From: Tritrichomonas foetus
Taxonomy: Eukaryota; Parabasalia; Tritrichomonadida; Tritrichomonadidae
NCBI GenBank assembly: GCA_001839685.1
Contig: MLAK01000676.1
Span: 1-64,000 of the forward strand
Reading direction: 5' to 3'
Length of the DNA stretch: 64,000 nt
Notes under the pieces: generated by a model
The model's input: the letters and a program-made list of their open reading frames with translations, nothing else
Told to the model about the DNA's origin: nothing
The model's database searches: none
Made by a program: the position numbers and the translations under genes
In this document: positions 51,398 to 61,339 of the stretch, one piece after another
Layout: each line of letters begins with the position of its first letter
Position numbering within the stretch: the first letter of the stretch is position 1

Positions 51398-52312
51398 ATG
51401 ACCAAGATGAGTTTTGGATCAGTTGCGATGATCTTTGTCGATCTCATTGTTATGATTGCGCCGACGTCAGGATATCTTGATACAGTTCGAATTATGATCA
51501 CGAATAAAAGTCCAGCCGCTTTCAATTACAATACTTGCCTTATTTTACTCAGCGCACATGGCCTTAAAATTTTATATTACATTTATCATCCTTACGCCAT
51601 CAGAATTTTCGGACAATCAATTACGCAATTTTCTGTCGCAATGGTGATGGCCTTTCTCAAATATCGATATTCACGAAGTGGTCCTGACTCAATTCAACGA
51701 CGCCAGTCAACAAGCTCAATACACGACGAAATAGTAATTCATAGACCAAAGAATAAATTCGCGTATTTTTTATCGATTACTAGTACTGTGACATTTGGTG
51801 AATTTATGACTTCATTTTTCTTGTATGCGCTTGCTATTTTAAGTTTGTTTTATTTAAGCTATTTCACAATCAATGAAACTGCAACAGTTGATGCAATTGG
51901 ATTAATCGCCAATTTAATCGAATCTACTGTTTCTGTTCCAACATTTATAAAAATTGTTTGTTATCGTGATATAAACAATGTGTCAAATGTTCTAATCCTT
52001 CAATTTGTTTTTGGTGATATGATGAAATTGGCACTTTTCATTTTAAGTGGTACACCATGGTCATTCATTGCTGGAGCTTTACTTCAACTCACACTTGATA
52101 TTATATTATTTGTGACTTACCTCCAATTATTGTTTTGCTCTGGCATCTCCTCGCCCAACGACCAAGAGACCCTCATCAGGAGGTCGAGTTTTTCCGCTGG
52201 AATTGAGCAAAATAACGAAAACAACGAGATGGGAGCTTTGAAAGGCGTACAAGAGCCAATCGAAGATGAATCGGAGGAAATTCGAGAGGTTAATCGAAGA
52301 GAAAATTTATAA
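51398..52312 (+). CDS. PQ-loop repeat membrane protein (SLC66A2/PQLC1-like)
   Basis: A 304-residue multi-pass membrane protein. The N-terminal half 'GYLDTVRIMITNKSPAAFNYNTCLILLSAHGLKIL' fits the first PQ-loop of SLC66A2 (hydrophobic helix, 'Y...', then 'S.....F....CL.LL.A..L+I'). A second loop-like block is at about 200-260. A hydrophilic loop (about 105-130) and an acidic C-terminal tail face the cytosol. PQ-loop proteins move amino acids or act in flippase regulation at endolysosomal membranes. The frame opens earlier from a TTG; the ATG at 51398 keeps the topology of the family. Confidence 0.78.
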   Translation: MTKMSFGSVAMIFVDLIVMIAPTSGYLDTVRIMITNKSPAAFNYNTCLILLSAHGLKILYYIYHPYAIRIFGQSITQFSVAMVMAFLKYRYSRSGPDSIQRRQSTSSIHDEIVIHRPKNKFAYFLSITSTVTFGEFMTSFFLYALAILSLFYLSYFTINETATVDAIGLIANLIESTVSVPTFIKIVCYRDINNVSNVLILQFVFGDMMKLALFILSGTPWSFIAGALLQLTLDIILFVTYLQLLFCSGISSPNDQETLIRRSSFSAGIEQNNENNEMGALKGVQEPIEDESEEIREVNRRENL

Positions 52313-52803
52313 TTATGTTGAATAAATAGAATACCTATCTTTCTATTTAGATCATTTTCTATTATTGGGTTTTTATTTACTTTTTTTTCTTTTTGAGCTT
52401 CAGATGTATCAGCCATCTTATTTCACCTCGTTCGCGATATTCTTATGATTCATATTATTATGATTTACCTCTTCCAATGTTGCACAAAAATTAATAATCT
52501 GATTCTTTCCTTTGACGTTATTCTTTGCAGAAATGCAAGTTTAAAAATTGTTTCACAATAGAATAAATTTTTTCGGGGTTGCACTGCAATGGTTGTCTTG
52601 TCAAGAATGATTTCGGCGAGATATTATTCCAAGACGATAGCTATCCAATAACCTGTAATGGAAATAACTTTAATTGATTATAAAATACCTAATTAACACG
52701 ATTTGATTAATTCCATAAAAATAAGATGAACAAAAATTTAAGGGAGTTTTTACTATTAAAAAACAAGATGAAAGAGATCATTCATCGTTAATAATTTATA
52801 TTT
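52313..52803. other. Intergenic, nothing recognised
   Basis: About 490 bp between two convergent genes. No RNA gene or strong repeat. Confidence 0.5.
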
Positions 52804-53421
52804 TCATAATGGAAATTCAGCAACATGATGATTGAGGACTTTTTCATTCAAATCGAATTCTGCAACGATTGTTCTGCTTTTGTTCTCTTCAACAGAATTT
52901 TCATAATAATTAGCAGCAACGAAGTGGAACAATTCTTTAATTCCTTCACCTGTGAGGGCACTCACTTCAAAAAATTGTGCATTAATACTTTCAGCTTTTT
53001 GAAGTGCTTTATCTCTTGGAACAATTGAATCTTTGTATTTTGGATTATCAATTAAATCAGATTTATTTCCAATAAGATATAAATTTATTTTTCCTGAATC
53101 TGATGATTGCGTTATGTTTTGATACCAATCGTCAATTGCTTTAAAGCTGGATTCATCGATAATTGAATATACTATTATTTGTGCTGCTGCTCCATGATAA
53201 TACATTGGAGCCATCGACCTATACCTTTCTTGTCCTGCGGTATCCCATATTTGCAAAGAAATTTCGGTATTTTCTATAAATTCTATTATATTCGAATAAT
53301 TGGCGCCAGCTGTCGGTTTGGATTCTAAGTCGAAGATATCATTACAAGCTCGGTTTACAATACACGTTTTCCCAACATCGGTGCTTCCAACAATTACAAT
53401 TTTCACGTCGAGATGATTCAT
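52804..53421 (-). CDS. Rab5-like small GTPase without C-terminal cysteines
   Basis: A 205-residue Rab with all nucleotide motifs: P-loop GSTDVGKT (about 11-18), switch-I Thr in KPTAGANY, WDTAGQERYRSMAPMYYHGA with catalytic Gln, NKSD and ETSA-type SAL. 'RYRSMAPMYYHGAAA' is closest to Rab5. Rabs switch vesicle transport at endosomes after C-terminal prenylation. Here the protein ends in HHVAEFPL with no Cys, so normal geranylgeranylation is impossible. An upstream in-frame ATG at 53451 would add ten residues, but an Inr-like TCACA lies 11 nt before the ATG at 53421, which I prefer. Confidence 0.9.
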   Translation of the reverse strand: MNHLDVKIVIVGSTDVGKTCIVNRACNDIFDLESKPTAGANYSNIIEFIENTEISLQIWDTAGQERYRSMAPMYYHGAAAQIIVYSIIDESSFKAIDDWYQNITQSSDSGKINLYLIGNKSDLIDNPKYKDSIVPRDKALQKAESINAQFFEVSALTGEGIKELFHFVAANYYENSVEENKSRTIVAEFDLNEKVLNHHVAEFPL

Positions 53422-53430
53422 AATGATTAA

Positions 53431-53435
53431 TGTGA
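53431..53435 (-). promoter_or_regulatory. Inr-like element of the Rab gene
   Basis: TCACA on the minus strand, with A+1 11 nt before the ATG at 53421. It decides between two in-frame start codons. Confidence 0.5.
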
Positions 53436-54009
53436 ATTTGACCTGTCCCATATTTTTGACCTTTACTTCTTTATCACCCTCTTCAAATGGTTTTCAATAT
53501 TTATATGGTCAGAGAATGATTACTTCAGAAATGCCGTAAATCTGATGCCTCTCTTGATCTAAAATCATTGACAAGTGGAATTTTACGGGTGTACATAATG
53601 GCCCAGTAACTCCACCTGTTTACAAGGTATATATATTCATTGATGTCATTCTGTTTTGTTTTTGGTGAGTTCTTGAGGCCTCCTGTGTCGATTTTTAAGA
53701 AGACCAAATGGAGAGACTTAAAAGATAAAGAAAAAATGAAATGAAAGCAATAACAATTTTAGAAGTATCAAAATAAATAATAAAATAAATATTGAAGTAA
53801 ATGTTTTCAATAATCACATAATTTGTGTTGTAAAGGTGGTTTTGTGAGGTCGGGAAATGTCGAGTTTGATTATTTTTATTTATCACCTGACACTCAAAAA
53901 TGTCACATTGAAAAAGTTATTCAAAAAGTTATTTTGATATCAGGATTTCTATCTGTTACATCAAAGGTTTTTAAAATTAGCTCAACAATCATCTTTAAAT
54001 CAACTTGAA
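53436..54009. other. Intergenic between divergent genes
   Basis: About 570 bp separating the Rab and exostosin-like starts. Short overlapping ORFs on both strands show no protein-like signal. Confidence 0.45.
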
Positions 54010-55152
54010 ATGCTACCAACCCCGAAAAAAATTAATAGGGTAATAATTTTATTTACATTGATACTCCTTTTTTTCTCTTTTGGATTTTTTGCTCCTGATT
54101 TTCCATTAAATCATTTAACTCACATAAATATTTCATTACTACAATTTAGGCTTCCATATTCTGATGCATTTCATTGTTTGAAACTGAATTCATCAAATTA
54201 TCAAAACCCAAATACTGAATTTGGCAGAAAGCATTACTCTTATCTCTTGAATATTACGTCGCCTTATAGATGGCGAAAGAGAACATCATCTATTTGTCCC
54301 GATGGACCTTTTTTAGAAAATCTTTTCATAGAAAGATATTTACATAAGCCACTTTCATATTTTGGTATATTCATTCCATTATTTGTTACATGGCATGGTG
54401 AAGCTGAACATAGTTTTCCAAGAAAAAAAAGGCATTTTTATCGAAATATTATAAATAAGATTCGTCAGAATATTTTACCACAATATATTTACTTAGTTTT
54501 TTGTGAATGTGATTGGGGATTTACTTTTATTTTTGGTCATTGTCCCAAAAATGTACTAGTGATTTCTGCAAGTGGTGAAGGCCATCTTCCAATACCATGG
54601 ATTCAATGCAATTATTCATATTTTGAGAGATTGCAAGCAAGCAATTTCATGGTTTTTCAAGGATCTGAAAATCATACTGAAGAAAGAGTTTCAATTTTAA
54701 AAAATGTCAAAAATGTGCTAAATGATAAATTTATTCAAAAACCTTTTGATAGCAATTGGATGGATTTTTCACGAAAAGCTTTATTTGGCCTTTCACCACG
54801 TGGCGTTGCAATTTCCACTTATCGGACTTATGAATTAATTCAATTCGGAGTAATTCCATTCATTGTAAATGATGGACCACATTGGAGGTCCTTTTCACCT
54901 AGATTGAATTGGGATTTATTTGCTTTTCATTCTAATTTAACAGAACTAAGTGAGAAAACAAAAGCTATTGGATCTTTATTACATAAAGAAATCCGATTCA
55001 TGCAAATGAATTTGGATTATGTTCGAAAAGAATTTTTTACATATGAAGGTATATTTAGAGAATTTGAGTTGTTTTTACATAATAAGCCTTCGTATATTAG
55101 TTGTCCAGAAGATACTTTTATTAACTTTCATCATGGTCCTAAGTCAGATTAG
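54010..55152 (+). CDS. Exostosin-like glycosyltransferase (GT47 type)
   Basis: A 380-residue type II membrane protein. The signal-anchor is at about 10-30. The C-terminal catalytic part has 'FGLSPRGVAISTYRTYELIQFGVIPFIVNDG', the exostosin signature (CPRG...R..E....G.IPVI), in which the usual Cys is Ser. 'FVTWHGEAEH' and the 'SGEGHLPIPW' region fit the N-terminal Rossmann half. It would transfer glucuronic acid, GlcNAc or a similar sugar in the Golgi, acceptor unknown. The ATG at 54010 gives the anchor directly. No neighbouring pathway genes except the other glycosyltransferase 12 kb away. Confidence 0.82.
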   Translation: MLPTPKKINRVIILFTLILLFFSFGFFAPDFPLNHLTHINISLLQFRLPYSDAFHCLKLNSSNYQNPNTEFGRKHYSYLLNITSPYRWRKRTSSICPDGPFLENLFIERYLHKPLSYFGIFIPLFVTWHGEAEHSFPRKKRHFYRNIINKIRQNILPQYIYLVFCECDWGFTFIFGHCPKNVLVISASGEGHLPIPWIQCNYSYFERLQASNFMVFQGSENHTEERVSILKNVKNVLNDKFIQKPFDSNWMDFSRKALFGLSPRGVAISTYRTYELIQFGVIPFIVNDGPHWRSFSPRLNWDLFAFHSNLTELSEKTKAIGSLLHKEIRFMQMNLDYVRKEFFTYEGIFREFELFLHNKPSYISCPEDTFINFHHGPKSD

Positions 55153-55381
55153 TGAGATTGTATCTAGATGTTAATTTTATATTATTATTAAAATTTTGTG
55201 AATTCATGATAAATGACTTTATTTATTTCATTATAACTTTGTTTACTTTTTGAAAATGCCATTTTGAAAACTGGAATAAAAATGGAATCACAAGAGAATT
55301 GAATGGGAAAAGGGAATTTAACCTTAAACCGTAAACAAATTGACGTGTTGCAAAATTTGCCTTTAAGAATTCAAAAAATTA

Positions 55382-56245
55382 ATGCTTTTATTTATTATTC
55401 TGCAAATTAAAACCAAAATTTCTTCATATGGAGTAACAACCATTGATGTTACAGCAGATTCTACAATTGATGTTAATCTTGATAAACCAGATTTATATGC
55501 ATATATTTTATTTTCATCTTTCCCAAAAAGTTCATATATAAATTCTTTAAACAGACAAAAAGTTTCTATATCAGACACTCTATCTTTCATTTCAGATCAA
55601 AGTTTAGAAATCTTTTCCAATCAATCATCATTTTCATTAACTGTATGGATTTTATCATCAGATTTGTGTGGTTTACAAGCAAGAGCATTTAAAGGATCAC
55701 AAATGATCTTTGCTCGATGGGATTTCACTCAAGAAATCAATCAGACTTGCTTTTTCCCTTTAAATAAAGGTCCAGCAACTGTAGATTTAACAATTTTGAA
55801 AGATGATGAAGATCAAGAAACCAGGAGAGCTTCAATATTATCAGATAAATCAGATGAAAATAATTTAACTAATGTTTTAAATTTAACACAAAATTATTCA
55901 ACAGTGAAATTAAACAATCCATTTTTCATTTTTCTTGAATCTGCAGGAAAAGATACAATTTTATCATATAGCATTACATTTTCGAAATATAGAGAATCTG
56001 AAAATCAAAAAAATTCTTGTTTTGACGAACAAATGAAATATTTTGATGACAGTCAATTAACGAAACTTGATTTGATTTCTGATTTACCTCAATCTGCTTG
56101 TTCATCTTTGAATTATTTTATTATGATTGAAGCTTTATCCATCTTTGTGCTTGTGGTTATTGCTTTTGTTCTTTTGTTTATTGTTTGTATGTCGTGCTGC
56201 AAGAGAAATAATTCAAAATTGAATTCATATCGTAAAGTGGATTAG
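55382..56245 (+). CDS. Type I membrane protein, unrecognised (287 aa)
   Basis: Not recognised. An N-terminal hydrophobic signal (MLLFIILQI) is followed by an about 230-residue Ser/Asn/Asp-rich extracellular region with several N-glycosylation-type sites. One transmembrane helix (about 245-270: IEALSIFVLVVIAFVLLFIV) follows, then a short basic Cys-containing tail (CCKRNN). This topology suits a surface or endomembrane receptor-like protein. There is no known domain. The ATG at 55382 starts directly on the signal. Confidence 0.72.
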   Translation: MLLFIILQIKTKISSYGVTTIDVTADSTIDVNLDKPDLYAYILFSSFPKSSYINSLNRQKVSISDTLSFISDQSLEIFSNQSSFSLTVWILSSDLCGLQARAFKGSQMIFARWDFTQEINQTCFFPLNKGPATVDLTILKDDEDQETRRASILSDKSDENNLTNVLNLTQNYSTVKLNNPFFIFLESAGKDTILSYSITFSKYRESENQKNSCFDEQMKYFDDSQLTKLDLISDLPQSACSSLNYFIMIEALSIFVLVVIAFVLLFIVCMSCCKRNNSKLNSYRKVD

Positions 56246-56525
56246 TTTTCTAAATAGAATGGAATTCAGACTTTCATTAATTTTTTGAATAGTTTTATTC
56301 ATGAAATGGAAGTTTATTAATCTTTTGTATGTAATATATTTAGAGAAATCAATATGATTCAACATATAATAAAAATTCGCTTGAAGTCGATGCTTTTTAG
56401 TGAAAAAATATAAAGGCATATTTGTCTCTGTTGGTTTTTTAAAGATTTATTATCAATTTTAATGTTTCTGCTTTTATTTTAATATAATCAACAAATGTTA
56501 CTTTTCATGAATATCGGAAATTGAC

Positions 56526-56792
56526 ATGGGTTGTGAAAATAAAAATACTATTCGTTATTCATGGGATTATAATCACTATTTGAAAACAATTGGATTCATT
56601 AATCAATTCATTCTTATAAAGAATTATTTTGATTTCAATGACATAGAGTCAATGATGAAAAAGGAGTTTTCTTTCACTAACTCGTATTATGATGATTTTC
56701 AAAAAATATGTTTTGTTATCTCTAAAAATAATAATGTAGATATATTAGTTCTCATTATGTTATTATGTTCAAGATATTATTTGACCATCTAA
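56526..56792 (+). CDS. Uncertain small ORF (88 aa)
   Basis: A helical 88-residue frame (YLKTIGFINQFILIK, FDFNDIESMMKKEF) that overlaps by 28 bp the upstream extension of the next ORF in another frame. It has some resemblance to the N-terminal helical region of trichomonad DUF3447/ankyrin proteins, but no motif is diagnostic. It may be a remnant, a separate small gene, or the 5' part of the following gene broken by a frameshift. Confidence 0.3.
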   Translation: MGCENKNTIRYSWDYNHYLKTIGFINQFILIKNYFDFNDIESMMKKEFSFTNSYYDDFQKICFVISKNNNVDILVLIMLLCSRYYLTI

Positions 56793-56887
56793 ACAGAGGA
56801 TTGATTATCAACTTTTTGAATTATAATATACAGTTAACAGATTATTCGTTAACAACCACAACTCAAAATTATCTTTTCGTATACTGT

Positions 56888-58393
56888 ATGGAAAGATATA
56901 AAGATATATCAAATGATGACAACAAATTTAAAACTTTCGAAAACTTTCAATCAATCGAAATTGAAAACAATTCGCAACCACTTTCATATTGGCGCACGAA
57001 TTACTCATATATAGTCGATTCCGTCAATGCAGACTTTTCTATCCGATCAGATTCTACTATTTTTAATTCCCTTATTCATTTCCAGCATGCACTTCGCGAC
57101 AACGGACCACCGCCATTAGACTTCGTAATTGGGGACGATGTCTTTTCGTTTTTTCTCCAGTTTTTGCTTCATTCAGAAAACATTGACTTCAAGATCAAAT
57201 GCATCTGCATAATTGACTACTTTATCACTTATTGTGATCAAAATCATAATGAATTATTGATCAATACAATTTCCAAAAATTTTTTGGAAGTAACACTTCA
57301 ATTACTCATGAATGAGACCGTTATGAATGATCCACAATATTATATTATTGTTTATAATATCACAAAACTGTATAAAACGTGTTGTTATTATTCAGAAAAC
57401 TTTTTGTATGAATTACTTCATACAAATTTTTTGCGCCTTTTTGCTCTCCCGTTTATTTCCAATTTCAGTCTAGATGTAATCATTTCCCTCCCAGTCGACG
57501 AACATAACACAATTTCAACAGCTTTCATAAACATAGTAATTATCTGTGGGCATTATTTAATTGCACCAGAAAGTGTCGATGACAATATAACGGAATATAT
57601 TATGCAATTATTTTCTTATTTACTTCGTCTTGAAAACCAAAGAGTAACAACTAGAGTTTGTGATACTATAAAAAGTGTATGGGCAAAACAAAACAGTTTT
57701 CCAACGATTTTGTTTGAAAATAATTTTTTTGAATTGTTGTGGAACGTTTCAGTGAAACAACTTTCGCCTTCAGCAATGGATATTTTAGCACAAGGTCTTA
57801 TCGTTGAAAATCTCGATAAACATGTTTCTTCATTCATTGTTATTGATGATTTAATTTCGATATTTGATGAAACACTCAATAATTTAAATACACAGAAAAG
57901 CTTCATTGATGATGAACAAAAAAGTTTATATGAATCACTGGTAGAAGCGACTCTTGGGTTAATTGCAAACTATATATCATTTTTAGGTGGTTTACCTGCA
58001 AACAAAACTAGTTCTGATATGCGTGTTATTGTTGAAAAAACTTTTGAATATGGAAACTATCATTCAAAAAATTGTGCTGCCTTTTTAATGCTTTTGGTAA
58101 TGTCAAAGGGTAATTTCTCGAAATTCGATTTTGAATATGAACATGATTTTATTGAACAGTTCTTTGCCTCATTGGCATCAGGTTCTGATGATGTTATCAA
58201 TAAGGCACTTGAAGTATTTACAGAATTTTTGGAAAAATCAGTGAAATTAGGATATCAATTCAGCCAATCTTTTTTCCTTGGATGTCAAGTTCCAGAATTC
58301 TTTGAGGAAGTTGTAGAGATGAATCACCAAATATTTTCATCAATAGCTTCGAATTTATTGGAAATATATTACACAGATAATGAAGATGGCTAG
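56888..58393 (+). CDS. Armadillo-like repeat protein (501 aa)
   Basis: A 501-residue all-helical protein with repeated ARM-type helix triplets ('LLRLENQRVTTRVCDTIKSVW', 'NCAAFLMLLVMSKGNF', 'VINKALEVFTEFLEKSV'). The acidic C-terminus ends YTDNEDG. ARM proteins bind peptides, as in importin-alpha or beta-catenin types, but no nuclear-localisation-signal-binding W...N array is clear. The frame continues upstream to an ATG at 56765. I chose 56888 because the upstream part (LTTTTQNY) looks non-conserved. It could belong to the helical trichomonad repeat proteins of unknown role. Confidence 0.72.
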   Translation: MERYKDISNDDNKFKTFENFQSIEIENNSQPLSYWRTNYSYIVDSVNADFSIRSDSTIFNSLIHFQHALRDNGPPPLDFVIGDDVFSFFLQFLLHSENIDFKIKCICIIDYFITYCDQNHNELLINTISKNFLEVTLQLLMNETVMNDPQYYIIVYNITKLYKTCCYYSENFLYELLHTNFLRLFALPFISNFSLDVIISLPVDEHNTISTAFINIVIICGHYLIAPESVDDNITEYIMQLFSYLLRLENQRVTTRVCDTIKSVWAKQNSFPTILFENNFFELLWNVSVKQLSPSAMDILAQGLIVENLDKHVSSFIVIDDLISIFDETLNNLNTQKSFIDDEQKSLYESLVEATLGLIANYISFLGGLPANKTSSDMRVIVEKTFEYGNYHSKNCAAFLMLLVMSKGNFSKFDFEYEHDFIEQFFASLASGSDDVINKALEVFTEFLEKSVKLGYQFSQSFFLGCQVPEFFEEVVEMNHQIFSSIASNLLEIYYTDNEDG

Positions 58394-58453
58394 ATATAGA
58401 TTTGTGTTTTATGTTATAAATAAAACTGTTTGTATGATAATTAACAATCGTAT

Positions 58454-58454
<1 letters not shown>

Positions 58455-58509
<55 letters not shown>
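58455..58509. repeat. Poly(T) tract, 55 nt
   Basis: Uninterrupted T run starting about 60 bp after the ARM gene stop. Confidence 0.92.
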
Positions 58510-58511
<2 letters not shown>

Positions 58512-58611
58512 CCCAGATTTTGATCGAGAATTCTCTTAGTTTTATTATCACAACTTTTTTCACTTTTTCATAAATTTTTATCATTGTTTTCACTTTGATT
58601 AAAACCACCAA

Positions 58612-58956
58612 ATGTTTTTTTGCTTCTTATTTTTTATTTCGACTCGAGCAAAAAAGCATAGACAACAAATTAATAATAATAAGAACAGCAATGAATACTA
58701 TTTTGGATTTGAAAAGAATATTGCTAATCCAAAATTTATTCGAGTATCAAGTTATTCAAAAAAACAAGGTTACAGAGACAAACAATCGAAAAAGAGACGA
58801 GAAGCAGAAATATATAAATTACAAAAAATTATGAACAATATCATTAAATCAGAATTATCAAGGAAACTATTAATTGAACCAGAAATTATCGAAGAAAAAC
58901 TTAGAGGGAGGAAGCGCCAATCAAGAACAAGGCAAATAATCAAATATACTTTCTGA
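58612..58956 (+). CDS. Uncertain basic ORF (114 aa)
   Basis: ATG-initiated, strongly basic and Asn/Lys/Arg rich with a hydrophobic start (MFFCFLFFIS). The middle (KKRREAEIYKLQKIMNNII) could be a charged helix. No family recognised. Nucleotide content is A-rich, so a chance ORF or a decayed gene is as likely as a real one. Confidence 0.3.
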   Translation: MFFCFLFFISTRAKKHRQQINNNKNSNEYYFGFEKNIANPKFIRVSSYSKKQGYRDKQSKKRREAEIYKLQKIMNNIIKSELSRKLLIEPEIIEEKLRGRKRQSRTRQIIKYTF

Positions 58957-59273
58957 AACCTTCACATACACGTCGTATATATTGATCTTTCGCGGTATGA
59001 AGAGAAATTTTTTTTAAATTGAGTATTAATTGAATGTAACATTATTATTTCGCATGATGATATCATTGAAAGTAACATTTCACATTCACATAAAGTAACC
59101 TTTCATACCAAAAGAAACAATCGAAAAGGGAAGATGAGAACTATATTCGCAAGAGAGAGAAATGAAACAATCCATGACAAAAAAAGTAAAAACAATTAGT
59201 TTAAAATTTAATTTACATTATCTTTCTAATATAGATAGTTATCAAAAAACCATTCAATTCATTTTTTCTTTCC
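58957..59273. other. Intergenic, nothing recognised
   Basis: A+T-rich 3' region of the minus-strand coiled-coil gene. Confidence 0.45.
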
Positions 59274-61277
59274 TTATTTCCTTGGAGTGTGGTACCTGTT
59301 TGGTGTTCTCGAAGATTTCCTAAAGAGGGCGTCGATATCCAACTTTCCGATATCTTTTCCTTGACCGATTTCAGACGACATTGCCTCCAAAAGTTGCTCA
59401 TCACGAGCTCTGTTGAGAGGTTTTGGTGCCTTCACGTTCAGTGGTTGAGTTTTTTCCGCCTTATTTGTAGCACTGAGCCTTCCTGTTGCCTTTTGAAGCT
59501 GCTCGTTCTTTATTCGTTGGATCAAATTGTCATATTTTCGTTTGGAGCGGACCTTGCTTGCTTCTAATTGTTGTACTTGGAGATTATACTTTCTTACAAG
59601 GATTTCTCGTTTTCCTGCATACAATTCTTTAAGTCTTCTGTCTGCTTGATAGTATTTTTCGCGGAGTTCTTTTGCATTTTCTTTGGTTTCTTTTTCTTCT
59701 TGTTGTTTAATCGTTTGGTTCTCTTTCTTAGCAATGTCGATTTGGTTGTTGCGAAGCATTTGTTTCACACGTTCACGCATCGCAACAAGTGCTCGAGATG
59801 GGCGATTGAATTTATTGATCATTTCTTGAGATTGATATTTCGCGTCAAGGGCAGCAGCAGCTTCTTGGTATTCTTGATAAAGTTGGTCAAGCTGAGCTTT
59901 ATGCTTGATTTTTTCTGACTCGATTCGATTGGCATATTTCTGTTGCGACTTCTTGCACTTTTCGCGGAGTTGCTGGACTTCAGAATCTTCGTTGCTGGAT
60001 TTCTTTGGTGACTTCCTTGGCGAATTCGAATCACCAAGGGAATTCATCAAGTCGTTTACATAAGAAGTCTCTTCAATCCAAAGGTTGTCGATACATTTTT
60101 CAGAGATTGCTTTCAAAGCACTTCTGACACTTGTTATGTCGGCCTTCTTCACTTTCGAAACGGAATTGTGAAGTAATGAATAGTAAACAATGGATGATTT
60201 TGGTTCACGAACAATTTCACCTAAACGGCCGAAAAGTTCGCTTCTGTCTTCATCCTCTTCATTGTCGTTTTGATATTCATCTTCCTCTTCTTCGAAAACG
60301 TCTTCTTCCTCCTCCAGGTCTTCATTTTGGCTGTTGTTGTATTCACCTTCATTTGGATTTTCTTGGATTTCCTCTTGATATTCATGATATTCGGCGTCTG
60401 CCCTTTCATCGTTCTTATCGACGCCAATCATTAAAGCTTGGGAAAGCCTGGCTAGACTGGTTGAAGCTTCCCCTAATTTCATTCCATTCGAGCCGCATCG
60501 GCGATGCTTTGGAGAAATCCCGCCTTTGGCAGGTGTCTTTGCCTTGGCCGGAGGTGGAATTGACTGCTGTGGTTCTGCCTGTGCTGGTTCTTGTGCCGGC
60601 TCCTCTTCAATTAAGGGGGCAATTGGCTGTAATGTCATATTTGGCTGTTTGGATTGGAGAAGCTGTTGTTGATTGAATTGGCTTTGAGAAGCTGCTCTTG
60701 TCAATTGAATCAAGTTCTTTGGTGGCTCGTAGCCCATCTGCTCCCATCTTTCTTTATTTTTATTTCTTAATTCTTTGACGATGACGACTTCACGGCAATC
60801 TTCCTCCTCTTCTTCAAAGGATCCTTCTCCATCAGTATGATGTTCTGGAACTTCATCGATTGGCATTGTTTTGACTGGGTGAAAATCGTTTAAATTATCA
60901 ACTCCGCCTTTTCCGATTAAATGGTCACCCATTGATGAAAATGATGGCTGACGATATGATAATGTAATTGGAACGTTTTCATTGTCGTCATGATCATCTA
61001 AAACGACGATAGCGTCACTTTCATTTAAATCTGGTAATTCTTGAACGGTAACTCCAGCTTTTGTCCGAAGTTCGCCATGCAATGATGTAAAAGATGGTTG
61101 TCGGAAGTTTAAACCAATTGGAGCGTTATCATCGTCAGATTTTTCATCAACAACAATATCTGGAGCAGGAGCATTATTTTTGGGTGCAAAAGACTTATTA
61201 AAATGATCGTCGAGGACTGTGCTTTCAGGATGTTGGGCGAGAAGTGCAGCGAGAGGATTTGAAGGGTCGATTGACAT
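59274..61277 (-). CDS. Large coiled-coil protein with two 35-residue repeats
   Basis: A 667-residue protein. The N-terminus carries two related repeats (about 42-76 and 92-126), each an acidic stretch followed by a RQPSF(T/S)S motif. Then comes a very acidic Glu/Asp/Asn tract (about 265-350) and a long coiled coil (about 425-620, many Gln/Lys/Glu heptads). The basic C-terminus ends RYHTPRK. No enzyme motif. It may be a scaffold or microtubule-associated protein; the RQPSF motifs may be docking sites. The ATG at 61277 lies 62 bp from the divergent metacaspase start. Confidence 0.75.
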   Translation of the reverse strand: MSIDPSNPLAALLAQHPESTVLDDHFNKSFAPKNNAPAPDIVVDEKSDDDNAPIGLNFRQPSFTSLHGELRTKAGVTVQELPDLNESDAIVVLDDHDDNENVPITLSYRQPSFSSMGDHLIGKGGVDNLNDFHPVKTMPIDEVPEHHTDGEGSFEEEEEDCREVVIVKELRNKNKERWEQMGYEPPKNLIQLTRAASQSQFNQQQLLQSKQPNMTLQPIAPLIEEEPAQEPAQAEPQQSIPPPAKAKTPAKGGISPKHRRCGSNGMKLGEASTSLARLSQALMIGVDKNDERADAEYHEYQEEIQENPNEGEYNNSQNEDLEEEEDVFEEEEDEYQNDNEEDEDRSELFGRLGEIVREPKSSIVYYSLLHNSVSKVKKADITSVRSALKAISEKCIDNLWIEETSYVNDLMNSLGDSNSPRKSPKKSSNEDSEVQQLREKCKKSQQKYANRIESEKIKHKAQLDQLYQEYQEAAAALDAKYQSQEMINKFNRPSRALVAMRERVKQMLRNNQIDIAKKENQTIKQQEEKETKENAKELREKYYQADRRLKELYAGKREILVRKYNLQVQQLEASKVRSKRKYDNLIQRIKNEQLQKATGRLSATNKAEKTQPLNVKAPKPLNRARDEQLLEAMSSEIGQGKDIGKLDIDALFRKSSRTPNRYHTPRK

Positions 61278-61322
61278 AACTGATATTTATTTAATTTGAG
61301 CGGTTATAGTCGTTAAGAATTT

Positions 61323-61332
61323 TCACATCACT
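61323..61332 (+). promoter_or_regulatory. Inr-like elements of the metacaspase gene
   Basis: Two overlapping matches, TCACA and TCACT, lie with A+1 15 and 10 nt before the ATG at 61340. They sit in the 62-bp region shared with the divergent coiled-coil gene. Confidence 0.55.
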
Positions 61333-61339
61333 CAAACGT

